Notes under the pieces: generated by a model | What the model was told of the DNA's origin: nothing | Databases searched by the model: none | What the model saw: the letters and a program-made list of their open reading frames with translations, nothing else | Translations under genes and position numbers: made by a program | Assembly: GCF_004010155.1 (NCBI RefSeq) | Contig: NZ_RRYH01000007.1 | Span: 1-64,000, forward strand | DNA length: 64,000 nt | Reading direction: 5' to 3' | Origin: Solirhodobacter olei | GTDB taxonomy: Bacteria > Pseudomonadota > Alphaproteobacteria > Rhodobacterales > Rhodobacteraceae | Shown: one piece after another, positions 8,930 to 20,378 of the stretch | How the letters are laid out: every line of letters starts with the position of its first letter | Position numbering within the stretch: position 1 is the first letter of the stretch

Positions 8930-10071
8930 CGCCCCGCCGCGTCCCGATCCTCGCGCCGGTCCTGGCGCTGGCCCTGCTCGCGGCCGGGCCGGCCGCTGCG
9001 GCCGAAGACGCCGTGGCCCAGGCCCGTGCGGCGGCGGCCGCGCTGCAGGCCTCGATTGCGGCCATGCAGAAGGCCGAGGGCGCGACCGACCGCGTGAAGG
9101 CGCTGACGACAACGATCGTGGCCTATGAATCCGGCCTGTCCGCGCTGCGCGCCGGACTGCGCCGAGTTACCTTCCGCGAGGACGCACTCAGGGCCGAGTT
9201 CGCCTCCAAGCGGCAGCGGATCTCGCAATTGCTCGGGGTGCTCAGTGCCATCGGCCGCTCGCCCGGCCCGATCTCGCTTCTGAACCCGGACGGGCCGCTC
9301 GGCACCGTGCGCGCCGGCATGCTGGTCTCGGACGTGACGCCCGGCCTTCAGGCCGAGGCCGAGGGGCTGCGCAAGCAGCTCGCCGAGGTGGCGGCGCTGC
9401 GGGCCTCGCAAGAGGCGGCGGCGCAGGCGCTCAAGGCCGGGCTCAAGGCGGTGGAGGCGGCACGGGTCGACCTCAGCCAGGCGGTGTCGGACCGCAAGAA
9501 CCTGCCGAAGAATTTCACCGAAAGCCCCTCCGACCTCGCCATGCTGGCCTCCGGCGTCAAGACGCTCGGCGATTTCGCTGATGCGCTGTCCGACCGCAGG
9601 ATGGCCCAGGCAAACCCGACACGGACCTTTTCCTCAGCCAAGGGCACGTTGCCCTGGCCGGTCCAGGGCACCATCCTGCGCCATGCCGGGCAGGCCGATG
9701 CGGCGGGCATCGTGCGCCCCGGCGTGGTCATCGCCACCCGGCCCCGCGCACTCGTCACCGCACCCTGGGATGCGACGATCCGTTACCGCGGTCCGCTCCT
9801 CGACTACGGAAATGTGATGATTCTCGAGCCGGGCGGCGGCTATCTGATCATCCTTGCCGGCCTCGATCAGGTATATGGCAATGTGGGCGACATCATAACG
9901 GCCGGCACGCCTGTCGGTCTCATGGGCGGAAAGGACGCGGATCCGAAGGAGTTCATGGCGAGCACCAAAGATGGCGGTGGCGCCGGGGCGACGGAAACGC
10001 TTTATATGGAACTCAGGCAGGGTGCCACGCCGGTCAATCCGGAGGACTGGTTCGCCAAGGCAAAGGAATAG
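8926..10071 (+). CDS. EnvC-like murein hydrolase activator (degenerate M23/LytM)
   Basis: The 381-residue protein has a signal peptide (about 1-24) and a long Ala/Leu/Gln-rich coiled coil to about residue 190. A C-terminal LytM domain spans about 255-375. In active M23 enzymes zinc is bound by an H...D pair and an HxH. Here the position normally holding HLH reads IILAG and the first histidine is also absent, so it should be catalytically dead. Such proteins (EnvC) activate periplasmic N-acetylmuramoyl-L-alanine amidases at the division site. The start overlaps the gpmI stop by ATGA, and ctpA follows after nine bases. Confidence 0.88.
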   Translation: MTPRRVPILAPVLALALLAAGPAAAAEDAVAQARAAAAALQASIAAMQKAEGATDRVKALTTTIVAYESGLSALRAGLRRVTFREDALRAEFASKRQRISQLLGVLSAIGRSPGPISLLNPDGPLGTVRAGMLVSDVTPGLQAEAEGLRKQLAEVAALRASQEAAAQALKAGLKAVEAARVDLSQAVSDRKNLPKNFTESPSDLAMLASGVKTLGDFADALSDRRMAQANPTRTFSSAKGTLPWPVQGTILRHAGQADAAGIVRPGVVIATRPRALVTAPWDATIRYRGPLLDYGNVMILEPGGGYLIILAGLDQVYGNVGDIITAGTPVGLMGGKDADPKEFMASTKDGGGAGATETLYMELRQGATPVNPEDWFAKAKE

Positions 10072-10080
10072 GACGACGCG

Positions 10081-11463
10081 ATGAAGAAATTCGTGATGGC
10101 CGCCGTGGGCGGGACGCTCGCCGGGATCGTGGTGACCACCCAGGTCGCCGGGCCCTTGCTGGCGCAGACCACGAAGGACAATTCTACCGTCTACCAGCAG
10201 CTTGATCTTTTCGGCACGGTCTTCGAACGGATCCGCGCGCAATATGTCGAGCCGGTCAGCGCCAAGAAGCTGGTTGAGGCCGCGATCAACGGCATGCTGA
10301 CCTCGCTCGACCCGCATTCGAGCTACATGGACGCCAAGGAATACGCCGCGATGCAGGTGCAGACCCGCGGCGAGTTCGGCGGCCTCGGCATCGAGGTCAC
10401 CATGGACCAGGGCTATATCAAGGTCGTCTCGCCGATCGACGGAACCCCCGCCGCCAAGGCCGGGGTGAAGCCGGGCGATTACATCGTGAAGGTCGACGGC
10501 AAGTCGGTCATGGGCCTGACCCTCGACCAGGCGGTGGAACTGATGCGCGGCCCGGTCGGCTCCGAGATCAAGCTGGAAATTGTCCGCAAGGACGTGAAGG
10601 ACCCGATCGACCTGAAGCTGACCCGCGACACGATCAAGCTGACCGCGGGCAAGGGCTATCTCGAGGGCCATACCGCGGTGCTGCGGCTGACGACCTTCAA
10701 CGACCAGACCTACCCCGATCTGGTCTCCGGCCTGAAGAAGGCCGAGGACGAGGCCGGCGGGCTGGACAAGATCAATGGCGTGGTGCTCGACCTGCGCAAC
10801 AACCCCGGCGGGCTGCTGACCCAGGCGATCAAGGTCTCCGACGCGTTCCTCAACAAGGGCGAGATCGTCTCCACCCGCGGCCGGCACGCGGAAGACGGCG
10901 AACGCTGGAATGCCACCGCGGGCGACCTGATCGACGGCAAGCCGATGGTGGTGCTGATCAACGGCGGCACTGCCTCGGCGGCAGAGATCGTCACCGGCGC
11001 GCTGCAGGACCATCACCGCGCCATCGTCATCGGCACCAAGAGCTTCGGCAAGGGCTCGGTGCAGACGATCATCCCGATCAAGGGCGAGGGCGCGATGCGT
11101 CTGACCACGGCGCGCTACTATACGCCCTCGGGGCGCTCGATCCAGGCGCTCGGCATCTCGCCCGACATCGTCGTGCCGCAGGAATCGGCCAAGCCGCTTC
11201 CGGCCGACGAGCAGAGCAACCAGCCGACTTCGGAAGCCGATCTGAAGAACATCCTGACGAATGACTCGATGACCAAGGGCGAGAAGAAGCAATACCTGGA
11301 AGAGCAGAAGGCCGCCGCCGAGGCCGCCAAGCTGCGCGACAAGGACTTCCAGCTCGCCTATGCGATCGACATTCTGCGCGGCCTCTCCGTGGTCGACAAG
11401 GAACGCGCCGCGCTGGGGGGCGGGGCACCCGCCCCGGCCGCTGCCGCGCCGGCCAAGAACTGA
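10081..11463 (+). CDS. ctpA: Carboxyl-terminal processing protease (S41)
   Basis: A periplasmic serine protease that trims exported proteins and may control peptidoglycan enzymes. The protein is 460 residues: an N-terminal signal or anchor (1-29), a PDZ domain at roughly 95-175 with the GGLGIEV start, then the S41 domain. The Ser-Lys dyad is Ser299 in GGTASAAE and Lys324 in SFGKG. The C-terminal Ala/Pro-rich tail is low complexity. It sits directly behind the EnvC-like gene, and pairing of an amidase activator with a Ctp protease is common in proteobacteria. Confidence 0.96.
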   Translation: MKKFVMAAVGGTLAGIVVTTQVAGPLLAQTTKDNSTVYQQLDLFGTVFERIRAQYVEPVSAKKLVEAAINGMLTSLDPHSSYMDAKEYAAMQVQTRGEFGGLGIEVTMDQGYIKVVSPIDGTPAAKAGVKPGDYIVKVDGKSVMGLTLDQAVELMRGPVGSEIKLEIVRKDVKDPIDLKLTRDTIKLTAGKGYLEGHTAVLRLTTFNDQTYPDLVSGLKKAEDEAGGLDKINGVVLDLRNNPGGLLTQAIKVSDAFLNKGEIVSTRGRHAEDGERWNATAGDLIDGKPMVVLINGGTASAAEIVTGALQDHHRAIVIGTKSFGKGSVQTIIPIKGEGAMRLTTARYYTPSGRSIQALGISPDIVVPQESAKPLPADEQSNQPTSEADLKNILTNDSMTKGEKKQYLEEQKAAAEAAKLRDKDFQLAYAIDILRGLSVVDKERAALGGGAPAPAAAAPAKN

Positions 11464-11470
11464 GAAGGGC

Positions 11471-11491
11471 GGACCGGGCACGTCCCGGTCC
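11471..11491 (+). terminator. GC hairpin between ctpA and rppH
   Basis: GGACCGGG and CCCGGTCC form a perfect 8-bp stem with a 5-base loop (CACGT), eight bases after the ctpA stop and ten before the rppH ATG. No T-run follows. It might be a processing or attenuation hairpin; rppH also lacks an obvious ribosome-binding site here. Confidence 0.45.
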
Positions 11492-11501
11492 GTAGTGTCG
11501 C

Positions 11502-11978
11502 ATGACAGCGAGTGATCTTCCCTACCGCCGCGGCGCCGGCGTGGTGCTGATCAACCCCGAGGGGCTGATCTTCGCCGGCCGCCGCCGCGACACCGACGCC
11601 CCGGCCTGGCAGATGCCCCAGGGTGGCATCGACGCGGGCGAGGCCCCGGCGGATGCCGCCCTGCGCGAGCTCTGGGAAGAGACCGGCGTGACCGCTTCGC
11701 TGGTCGAACCGCTGGCCGAGGCGCCCGGCTGGATCCGCTACGACCTGCCGATGGAGCTTCTCGGCAAAGTCTGGAAGGGCCGCTACCGCGGGCAGGAGCA
11801 GCGCTGGTTCCTCTACCGTTTCCTCGGCCGGGACGCCGACGTGAACATCGCGACGGAACACCCCGAATTCTCCGACTGGCGCTGGATCGGCGCGGAGGAG
11901 ATGCTGGCCTCCATCGTCCCCTTCAAGCGCGCGCTCTATTCCGAGGTGATCGCGGCCTTCCGGCCCTGGCTCGCCTGA
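11502..11978 (+). CDS. rppH: RNA 5'-pyrophosphohydrolase RppH (Nudix)
   Basis: RppH removes pyrophosphate from the 5' end of triphosphorylated mRNA and opens it to RNase E decay. The 158-residue protein begins with YRRGAGVVL. The Nudix box spans Gly41 to Val63, with the metal-binding REL.EE at 55-60. The family signature WQMPQGGID is at 36-44, and [17 protein letters not shown] is also typical of RppH. It is the first of three Nudix genes in 2.7 kb. Confidence 0.93.
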   Translation: MTASDLPYRRGAGVVLINPEGLIFAGRRRDTDAPAWQMPQGGIDAGEAPADAALRELWEETGVTASLVEPLAEAPGWIRYDLPMELLGKVWKGRYRGQEQRWFLYRFLGRDADVNIATEHPEFSDWRWIGAEEMLASIVPFKRALYSEVIAAFRPWLA

Positions 11979-11988
11979 AGGCCGCCGA

Positions 11989-12016
11989 AGGGAGTATTCT
12001 TCCCAAGAAGAAAAGC
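11989..12016 (+). repeat. Intergenic GATATTT element, copy B
   Basis: GGGAGTATTCTTCCCAAGAA followed by GAAAAG, reading in the direction of rppH and starting eleven bases after its stop. It faces copy C of the same family across the convergent junction. Confidence 0.45.
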
Positions 12017-12026
12017 AGGCCCCCGG

Positions 12027-12060
12027 GCTTTCGCCTTGGTCCAGATATTCCTGCCGGAGG
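12027..12060 (-). repeat. Intergenic GATATTT element, copy C
   Basis: On the minus strand CCTCCGGCAGGAATATCTGG is followed by ACCAAGGCGAAAG. It follows the stop of the second Nudix gene and is inverted relative to copy B, so each convergent gene ends in its own copy. Confidence 0.5.
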
Positions 12061-12077
12061 CCCCCCGGCCCCGCCGC

Positions 12078-12512
12078 TCAGAGCAGAGCCCGGACGAAGG
12101 CGCGGTCGCCCGCGCTGCCAAGCTCCCGCGCCGCCACCTCAATCGACATCCAGACCGCGCTGTGCCCCGCCTCCGCCGGCGGCCCGAGCGGGCGCACCGG
12201 ACGGGCGAGGTAGAGCGTGCATAGCTTCTCTGCCCAGAAGCCGTAGTCCGGCATGTATGTGAAGCGGCGGAAGGCACCGAGGCGGCGGATCGGCGCGACG
12301 CGCCAGCCGGTCTCCTCGTAGACCTCGCGGTGGAGCGCCTGCAGCGGCGATTCGCCCGGATCGATGCCGCCGCCCGGAAGCTGGAACTCCGGCACCGGGG
12401 ACGCCTGGTGGGTGACGAGCAGCGAATCGCCCTCGCGCAGCACCGCGTAAACCCCGGCACGGCGCCGATAGATCTTGCCGTGCCGCACCGCCTCGCCGTA
12501 TCGCCGGATCAT
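12078..12512 (-). CDS. Nudix hydrolase
   Basis: A 144-residue single-domain Nudix protein. The Nudix box runs from Gly48 to Trp70 with REV.EE at 62-67, so it should bind Mg and cleave a nucleoside-diphosphate-linked substrate. Substrate cannot be read from sequence. It converges on rppH and diverges from hslO, whose promoter must lie in the 75-base gap upstream of it. Confidence 0.85.
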   Translation of the reverse strand: MIRRYGEAVRHGKIYRRRAGVYAVLREGDSLLVTHQASPVPEFQLPGGGIDPGESPLQALHREVYEETGWRVAPIRRLGAFRRFTYMPDYGFWAEKLCTLYLARPVRPLGPPAEAGHSAVWMSIEVAARELGSAGDRAFVRALL

Positions 12513-12587
12513 GCCGCCCCCTTGGTCGCCCGGTTGCCCTGACTATATGGCTGCGGTATGCCAAGACCGGCTCTCCAAGGAAACCCC

Positions 12588-13583
12588 GTGACCATCGGAT
12601 CTATCATCGCCTGGGACGATACCGTCCTGCCGTTCCAGCTCGACCGCGCCAATATCCGCGGCCGGGTGGTGCGGCTTGACGGCGCACTGGAGCGGATGCT
12701 CTCCCAGCACGCCTATCCCGCCCCGATCTCTGCGCTGGTGGCGGAGGCTGCGCTTCTGACCGCGCTGATCGGCCAGACCATCAAGCTGCGCTGGCGGCTT
12801 TCGCTACAGATCCGCGGCACCGGCCCGGTGCAGATGGTCGCGACCGACTACTACGCCCCGAGCGAGGGCGGGAACCCGGCGCAGGTCCGCGCCTATGCGC
12901 ATTTTGACGAGGCCGCACTCGACCCCGACGCCGATCCCTTCTCGCTGCTGGGCGAGGGCTATTTCGCAATCGTCATCGACCAGGGCCGCGGCATGGTGCC
13001 CTACCAGGGGATCACGCCGATCTCCGGCGACTCGCTTTCGGCCTGTGCCGAGACCTATTTCGCCCAGTCCGAGCAGCTTCCGACCCGCTTCGCGCTCTCC
13101 TTCGGCCCGGCCGGGGAAGATGGGTCGCAGGCCTGGCGCGGCGGCGGGATCATGATCCAGCTCATGCCCAAGGCCTCGCCCCACGCCAGCGGCGGCGGCA
13201 GCGGCGACGGCGGGCTGCTGGCCGCGACCGACATTCTGGACGGCGACGAGCAGGAGGACTGGCACCGTGCCAACCTGCTGCTCGACACCGTGGAATCCGA
13301 GGAACTCATCGGCCCGTCCGTGCAGTCGACCGACCTCCTGGTGCGTCTCTTCAACGAGGAAGGGCCGCGTGTCTTCGACCCGCAACCGGTCACCTTCGGC
13401 TGCTCCTGCTCGGCCGACAAGGTGCGCCGGAGCCTGTCGATCTATTCGGCTGACGAGATCGCGGACATGACAACGCCCGAAGGCATCGTTACCGCAGATT
13501 GCCAGTTCTGCGGTGCGCATTACGAGTTCGATCCGGCAAGCCTCGGCCGCGAGGCGAAGGGCGGCACCGGTGCGGCCGGCTGA
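12588..13583 (+). CDS. hslO: Redox-regulated chaperone Hsp33
   Basis: Hsp33 is a holdase that unfolds and becomes active on cysteine oxidation. The C-terminal redox switch is present: CSC at Cys272/Cys274 and CQFC at Cys305/Cys308, the four zinc ligands. I prefer GTG 12588 (331 residues, start MTIGSI) because AAGGAAA lies six bases upstream; an in-frame ATG at 12558 lacks such a site and would add ten residues. An Asp/Gly/Ser-rich linker near 195-225 looks disordered. The 3' end overlaps the next Nudix gene by 14 bases in another frame. Confidence 0.92.
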   Translation: MTIGSIIAWDDTVLPFQLDRANIRGRVVRLDGALERMLSQHAYPAPISALVAEAALLTALIGQTIKLRWRLSLQIRGTGPVQMVATDYYAPSEGGNPAQVRAYAHFDEAALDPDADPFSLLGEGYFAIVIDQGRGMVPYQGITPISGDSLSACAETYFAQSEQLPTRFALSFGPAGEDGSQAWRGGGIMIQLMPKASPHASGGGSGDGGLLAATDILDGDEQEDWHRANLLLDTVESEELIGPSVQSTDLLVRLFNEEGPRVFDPQPVTFGCSCSADKVRRSLSIYSADEIADMTTPEGIVTADCQFCGAHYEFDPASLGREAKGGTGAAG

Positions 13584-14196
13584 CCGGCCCGGGCCTGCCG
13601 CCCTCGACCCGCTGGCCCCGGTGCTGCGGGCGCTCGACCGGACGGCTGGCGCATCGTCGGATTTCGACCTGAACCCCGGCGCGGCGCTGCCACCGGGCCG
13701 GGTTCTGCGCCCCGCCGCGGTGCTGGTCCCCTTCCTCGTCACCGGCGAGGGGGCGGAGGTGATCCTGACCAAGCGCTCCTCCCGGCTGAAGCACCACCCC
13801 GGCCAGATCGCCTTTCCCGGCGGCAAGCTCGAACCCGAGGACCCGGACCCCGAGTCCGGCGCGCTGCGCGAGGCGCAGGAGGAGATCGGCCTCGACCCGG
13901 CCCGCGTCACCCTCCTCGGCCGGCTGCCCGCGCATGAGACGGTGACGAATTTCCGCGTCACCCCCATCCTTGGCCGCGTGACGGGCAGCTTCACCCCGGT
14001 GCCGCAACCCGGAGAGGTGGACGAGGTCTTCGCCGTCCCCTTCGCCCATCTCGCCGATCCCGGCCGCTTCCGGGTAGAGCGGCGGCGCTGGCGGGGCGAA
14101 TGGCGAAGCTATTACATCGTCCCCTACGGCCCCTATTACATCTGGGGCGCCACGGCGCGGATCCTCTACGGGCTGGCGCAGAGGATGGCGCAATGA
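13570..14196 (+). CDS. Nudix hydrolase, CoA pyrophosphatase type
   Basis: A 208-residue Nudix protein with the long signature LKHHPGQIAFPGGK and a Nudix box ending REAQEEIGL, the pattern of CoA/acyl-CoA diphosphatases (NudL/Nudt7-8 type). I set the start at GTG 13570, inside the last codons of hslO, because homology-like sequence begins there and a further upstream ATG at 13513 lies deep in hslO. The C-terminus overlaps the CCA-enzyme start by ATGA. Hsp33, this enzyme and the CCA enzyme thus form one coupled operon. Confidence 0.88.
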   Translation: MRPADRPGPAALDPLAPVLRALDRTAGASSDFDLNPGAALPPGRVLRPAAVLVPFLVTGEGAEVILTKRSSRLKHHPGQIAFPGGKLEPEDPDPESGALREAQEEIGLDPARVTLLGRLPAHETVTNFRVTPILGRVTGSFTPVPQPGEVDEVFAVPFAHLADPGRFRVERRRWRGEWRSYYIVPYGPYYIWGATARILYGLAQRMAQ

Positions 14197-15338
14197 GGCT
14201 TGCCGCCGACTGGCTCGCGCGGGCCGAGACGCAGGCCGTCTGCGCCATGCTCGAGGGCGGCGGGCATCGTGCGCTCTTCGTCGGCGGGTGCGTCCGCAAC
14301 GCGCTTCTTGGCATGGCCGTGACCGATATCGACATCGCCACCGACGCGCGGCCGGAGGCCGTCCTGCAGCTGGCCCAGGCCGCGGGGCTGAAGGCCGTCC
14401 CGACCGGGATCGAGCATGGCACCGTCACCGTGGTCTCCGCCGGGCACGCCCATGAGGTCACCACCTTCCGCCGCGACGTGGAGACCTTCGGCCGCCACGC
14501 AACCGTCGCCTTCTCCACCGACGTGGCCGAGGATGCGGCGCGGCGCGATTTCACCATGAACGCGCTCTACGCCACGCCTGGGGGGGAGGTGGTCGATCCG
14601 CTCGGCACCGGGCTGACCGATCTCACCGCCCGCCGCCTGCGCTTCGTCGGCGAGGCCCGGGCCCGGATCGCGGAGGACTACCTTCGCATCCTGCGATTCT
14701 TCCGGTTCCACGCCTGGTATGCCGACCCCGAGGCCGGTTTCGACCCGGACGGCCTCGCCGCCTGCGCCGAGCTTTCGGACGGGATAGAGAGCCTGTCGAG
14801 GGAACGTGTGGGTGCCGAGATGCGCAAGCTTCTTTCGGCCCCCGATCCGGCACCGGCCCTTGCGTCGATGGGACGGACAGGCGTTCTCGCCCATGTCCTG
14901 CCGGGCGCCGACCCGGCGCCGCTGGCGGTGCTGGTGCATCTGGAAGACGGCATGACGCCCCGCTGGCTTCGCCGCCTTGCGCTTCTCGCCGGGCCGGCGG
15001 CGGGCGAGGGGCTGCGGCTGTCGCGCGCCGACACGCGGGCGCTCGCGACCCTGCGCGAGGAGATCGGATCGCTCCGACCTGCCGCCGAACTCGGCTACCG
15101 CTACGGGGCCGAGGTGGCGGGCGACATCCTCCTCTGCCGCGCGGCGCTGACCGGTGCGCCGCTGCCCGACGGCTGGCGCGACGCGGTGGCCGAAGGCGCC
15201 GCTGCCGTCTTCCCGGTTCGGGCGGCGGACCTGATGCCGGCACTTTCCGGGCCGGCGCTCGGCCAGCGGCTGGCCGAGATCGAGGCGCGCTGGATAGCCT
15301 CCGGCTTCCGTCTCGGCCGGGACGAACTGCTGGACTAG
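14193..15338 (+). CDS. cca: CCA tRNA nucleotidyltransferase / poly(A) polymerase family
   Basis: Adds or repairs the 3' CCA of tRNAs. The 381-residue class II enzyme has the nucleotidyltransferase head: LFVGGCVRN at about 28-36, DxD at Asp45/Asp47 as metal ligands, ARRDFTMNALY near 116-126 and the RNA-binding-linked RILRFFRF. The C-terminal helical region is shorter and more diverged than the head, as in other alphaproteobacteria. A poly(A) polymerase activity cannot be excluded from sequence. The encoded tRNA-Leu in this window already carries CCA, so repair is the likely main role. Confidence 0.9.
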   Translation: MRLAADWLARAETQAVCAMLEGGGHRALFVGGCVRNALLGMAVTDIDIATDARPEAVLQLAQAAGLKAVPTGIEHGTVTVVSAGHAHEVTTFRRDVETFGRHATVAFSTDVAEDAARRDFTMNALYATPGGEVVDPLGTGLTDLTARRLRFVGEARARIAEDYLRILRFFRFHAWYADPEAGFDPDGLAACAELSDGIESLSRERVGAEMRKLLSAPDPAPALASMGRTGVLAHVLPGADPAPLAVLVHLEDGMTPRWLRRLALLAGPAAGEGLRLSRADTRALATLREEIGSLRPAAELGYRYGAEVAGDILLCRAALTGAPLPDGWRDAVAEGAAAVFPVRAADLMPALSGPALGQRLAEIEARWIASGFRLGRDELLD

Positions 15339-15425
15339 GCCCGCCCCGGCACCCGAACATCGTAAGAGCAGTTTCCCTTCGCGCCGAACGAGCCTATATC
15401 CCGGTCATTGCGTGATGAGGCCCTG

Positions 15426-17272
15426 TTGATCCGTTTTTTCGAACGTCTCGTCGACCCCTACGTGGCATACCCCGAGCTGGACGCGCCGCCGCGGCGCCTC
15501 TGGCCCTTTCTGCGTGACTATACACGACCCTTCCGCCGCGTCTTCGCGCTGACCGGATTCACCTCGGTTCTGGTCGGCGCGGTGGAGCTGTCCCTGATCT
15601 GGTACATCGGCCGGATCGTCGACTTCCTCGATCACGGCACGCCGGCCACGGTCTGGCAGCAGCATGGCGGAGAACTCCTGTTCGCCGCGGCGCTGGTGCT
15701 TCTCGTGCGTCCGGCCCTCGGCGCGGTCAGCACCATGCTGATCCATAACGCGATCCTGCCGAACCTCGGCGCGCTGGTGCGCTGGCGGGCGCACCGCCAC
15801 GTGCTGCGCCAGTCGATCGGCTGGTTCGAGAACGATTTCGCCGGCCGCATCGCCAACCGCATCACGCAGACGCCGATGGCGACGAGCGACGTCGTCTTCC
15901 ACCTTTTCGACGCCGTCGCCTTCGCGGTGACGATGCTGATCGGCTCCGGCGTCGTTCTTTCGGGCACCGATCCCCGGCTGGTGCTGCCGCTCGTCATCTG
16001 GCTGGTGCTCTACCTCGCGCTGATCCGCTGGACGCTACGGCGCGCGGGTCCGGCGTCCAAGGCCGCATCCGATGCCCGCTCTGCCGTCCTCGGCCGGGTG
16101 GTCGACGCCTACACCAACATCCATTCGGTGAAGCTCTTCGCCCACCACGACACCGAGATCGGCTATGCCCGCGAGGTGATCGAGCAGGCGCGCGACAAGA
16201 TCCGGACCGAGATGCGCATCATCTCGAGAATGGACATCATGCTGACCGTGCTGAACGGCGCGTTGATCGTATCGGTCACCGGCTGGGCGCTGGCGCTCTG
16301 GTTCCAGGGAGCGGCCAGCGTCGGCATGGTCGCCGCCGCCACCGCGCTGGTGCTCAGGCTCAACAACATGACCTACTGGATCATGTGGGCCACCACCGCG
16401 CTGGTGCAGGCCCTCGGCATCGTCTCCGAGGGGATGGAGACGATCACGGCCCCGGTCACGCTGGTCGACAAGCCGGACGCGAAGCCGCTCGCGCTGACGC
16501 AGGGCCGGATCGACATCCGCGAGGTCCGCCACCATTACGGCCGCGGCTCCGGCGGGCTCGACGGCGTCTCGCTGACGGTGCAGCCGGGCGAGAAGATCGG
16601 CCTCGTCGGCCGCTCCGGCGCGGGGAAATCGACCCTGGTGAAGCTGCTTCTGCGGTTCTACGACACCGAGGCCGGCCAGATCCTGATCGACGGCCAGGAC
16701 ATCGCATCGGTCACGCAGGAAAGCCTCCGCCGCAACATCGGCATGGTGCAGCAGGACAGCTCGCTCCTCCACCGTTCGGTACGCGAAAACATCCTCTACG
16801 GCCGGCCCGAGGCCAGCGAAGCGGAGGTGGCGGCGGCCGCCGAACGCGCGGCGGCGGATTTCATCCCCGATCTGCAGGATGCCGAGGGCCGCACCGGCTA
16901 CGATGCGCGCGTCGGCGAACGCGGGGTGAAGCTTTCCGGCGGCCAGCGCCAGCGCATCGCGCTCGCCCGTGTCATCCTGAAGGACGCGCCGATTCTGGTG
17001 CTGGACGAGGCGACCTCCGCGCTCGACAGCGAGATCGAGGCCGCGATCCAGGACACGCTCTACGGGCTGATGGAGGGCAAGACGGTGATCGCCATCGCCC
17101 ACCGCCTGTCGACGATCGCGCATATGGACCGGATCGTGGTGCTGGATGACGGCCGCGTCGCCGAGGAAGGCACCCATGCAGAGCTTCTGGCCCGTGGCGG
17201 GCTCTACGCCCGGCTCTGGAACCGGCAATCCGGCGGGTTCCTGGGCACCGAACCGGCAGAGGAGGCCGCCGA

Positions 17273-17276
<4 letters not shown>
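15426..17276 (+). CDS. ABC exporter, fused permease/ATPase (first of pair)
   Basis: A half-transporter with an N-terminal six-helix permease domain (to about residue 320) and a C-terminal ATPase. Walker A is at 395-402 (GRSGAGKS), the signature LSGGQ at 503-507 and Walker B ILVLDEATSALD near 525. I choose TTG 15426 because GAGG lies five bases upstream and the protein then begins MIRFFERLVDPY; TTG 15408 in frame is the alternative. The last four bases overlap the next ABC gene (ATGA). The two are about equal in length and related, so a heterodimeric exporter is likely; substrate unknown, possibly lipid or drug-like. Confidence 0.9.
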
Positions 17277-19101
<1,825 letters not shown>

Positions 19102-19105
<4 letters not shown>

Positions 19106-20313
19106 GGCTGACGATCGAACGCCTGGGCCATCTCGGCGACGGGATCGGGCCGGGCCCCGTCTACGTGCCCCGCACCCTTCCGGGGGAGGAGGTTGAGGGC
19201 GAGGCCGAAGGCACCAGCCTCGCCGCCCCGCGCATCTTCACCCCCTCGCCCGACCGGGTGAAGCCGCCCTGCCCGCATTACACCCAGTGCGGCGGCTGTG
19301 CGCTGCAGCATGCCTCCGACAGCTTCGTCGCCGGCTGGAAGGTCGATGTGGTACGCCAGGCCCTTGCCGCGCAGGATCTTTCGACCCTGTTTCGGCCCAT
19401 TCTGACCTCGCCGCCCCGCACCCGCCGCCGTGCGGCGCTCTCGGGCCGACGCACCAAGAAGGCCACCGTCGTGGGCTTTCATGGCCGCGCCTCAGGCACC
19501 ATCACGGCGGTGCCGGGCTGCGAGCTCTTGCACCCAGACCTCCTCGCCGCCCTGCCGGGACTGGAGGCGATCACCGCCGCCGGCGCTTCCCGCAAGGGCG
19601 AACTGACGCTGGTCCTCACCCGGTCGGAGGCCGGGCCCGACCTCGCCGTCTCCGGCGGCAAGCCGCTCGACGGCCCGCTGCGCGCCACGCTCGCCGGGCT
19701 GGCCGAGGCTCACGGCCTCGCCCGGCTCAGCTGGGAGGGCGAGACGGTGGCCCAGCGCTTGCCCCCCGCCCAGGCCTTCGGCGCGGCCAGGGTGATCCCG
19801 CCGCCCGGCGCCTTCCTGCAGGCCACCGCCGAGGGCAAGGCGGCGCTTCTGGCCGCCGCTACAGAGGCGGTTGGCGAGGCCCGCCAGATCGCCGATCTCT
19901 TCGCCGGCTGCGGCACCTTCACCCTGGCGCTGGCGGCTAAGGCAGAGCTTCACGCGGTAGAGGCCGACGCCGCCATGCTCGCTGCGCTCGACCGCGGCTG
20001 GCGCGCGGCGCCCGGCCTGAAACGGGTGACGACCGAGGCGCGCGACCTTTTCCGCCGTCCGCTCCTGCCAGAGGAGCTGAAGCGCTTCGACGCGGTTCTG
20101 ATTGACCCGCCCCGCGCCGGGGCCGAGGCCCAGATGGCCGAGATCGCCCGCGCCCGGGTGCCGCGGATCGCCGCAATCTCCTGCAATCCGGTCAGTTTCG
20201 CCCGCGACGCGCGGATCCTCACCGGGGCGGGCTACAGCCTCGACTGGGTGCAGGTCGTCGACCAGTTCCGCTGGTCCCCGCATATCGAGATCGCGGCCTG
20301 TTTCAGCCTTTGA
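19102..20313 (+). CDS. TrmA/RlmD-family RNA (uracil-5-)-methyltransferase
   Basis: A 403-residue class I SAM methyltransferase of the TrmA/RumA group. A TRAM-like N-terminal strand region is followed by the iron-sulfur ligands Cys57, Cys63 and Cys66 (CPHYTQCGGC). The SAM site is near ADLFAGCGTFTL, the catalytic segment DPPRAG follows, and the nucleophile is Cys361 in ISCNP. These enzymes make m5U in 23S rRNA or tRNA; the cluster favours an RlmC/RlmD-type rRNA enzyme. Start is GTG 19102, overlapping the ABC gene stop. Coupling of an RNA methyltransferase to an exporter pair has no obvious functional meaning. Confidence 0.9.
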
Positions 20314-20378
20314 ACGCTAGGCAAATCCGCCCTGAATCGGGTACACTCTGGCAAAACCCGCCAAAGGGACAGGCAGGC

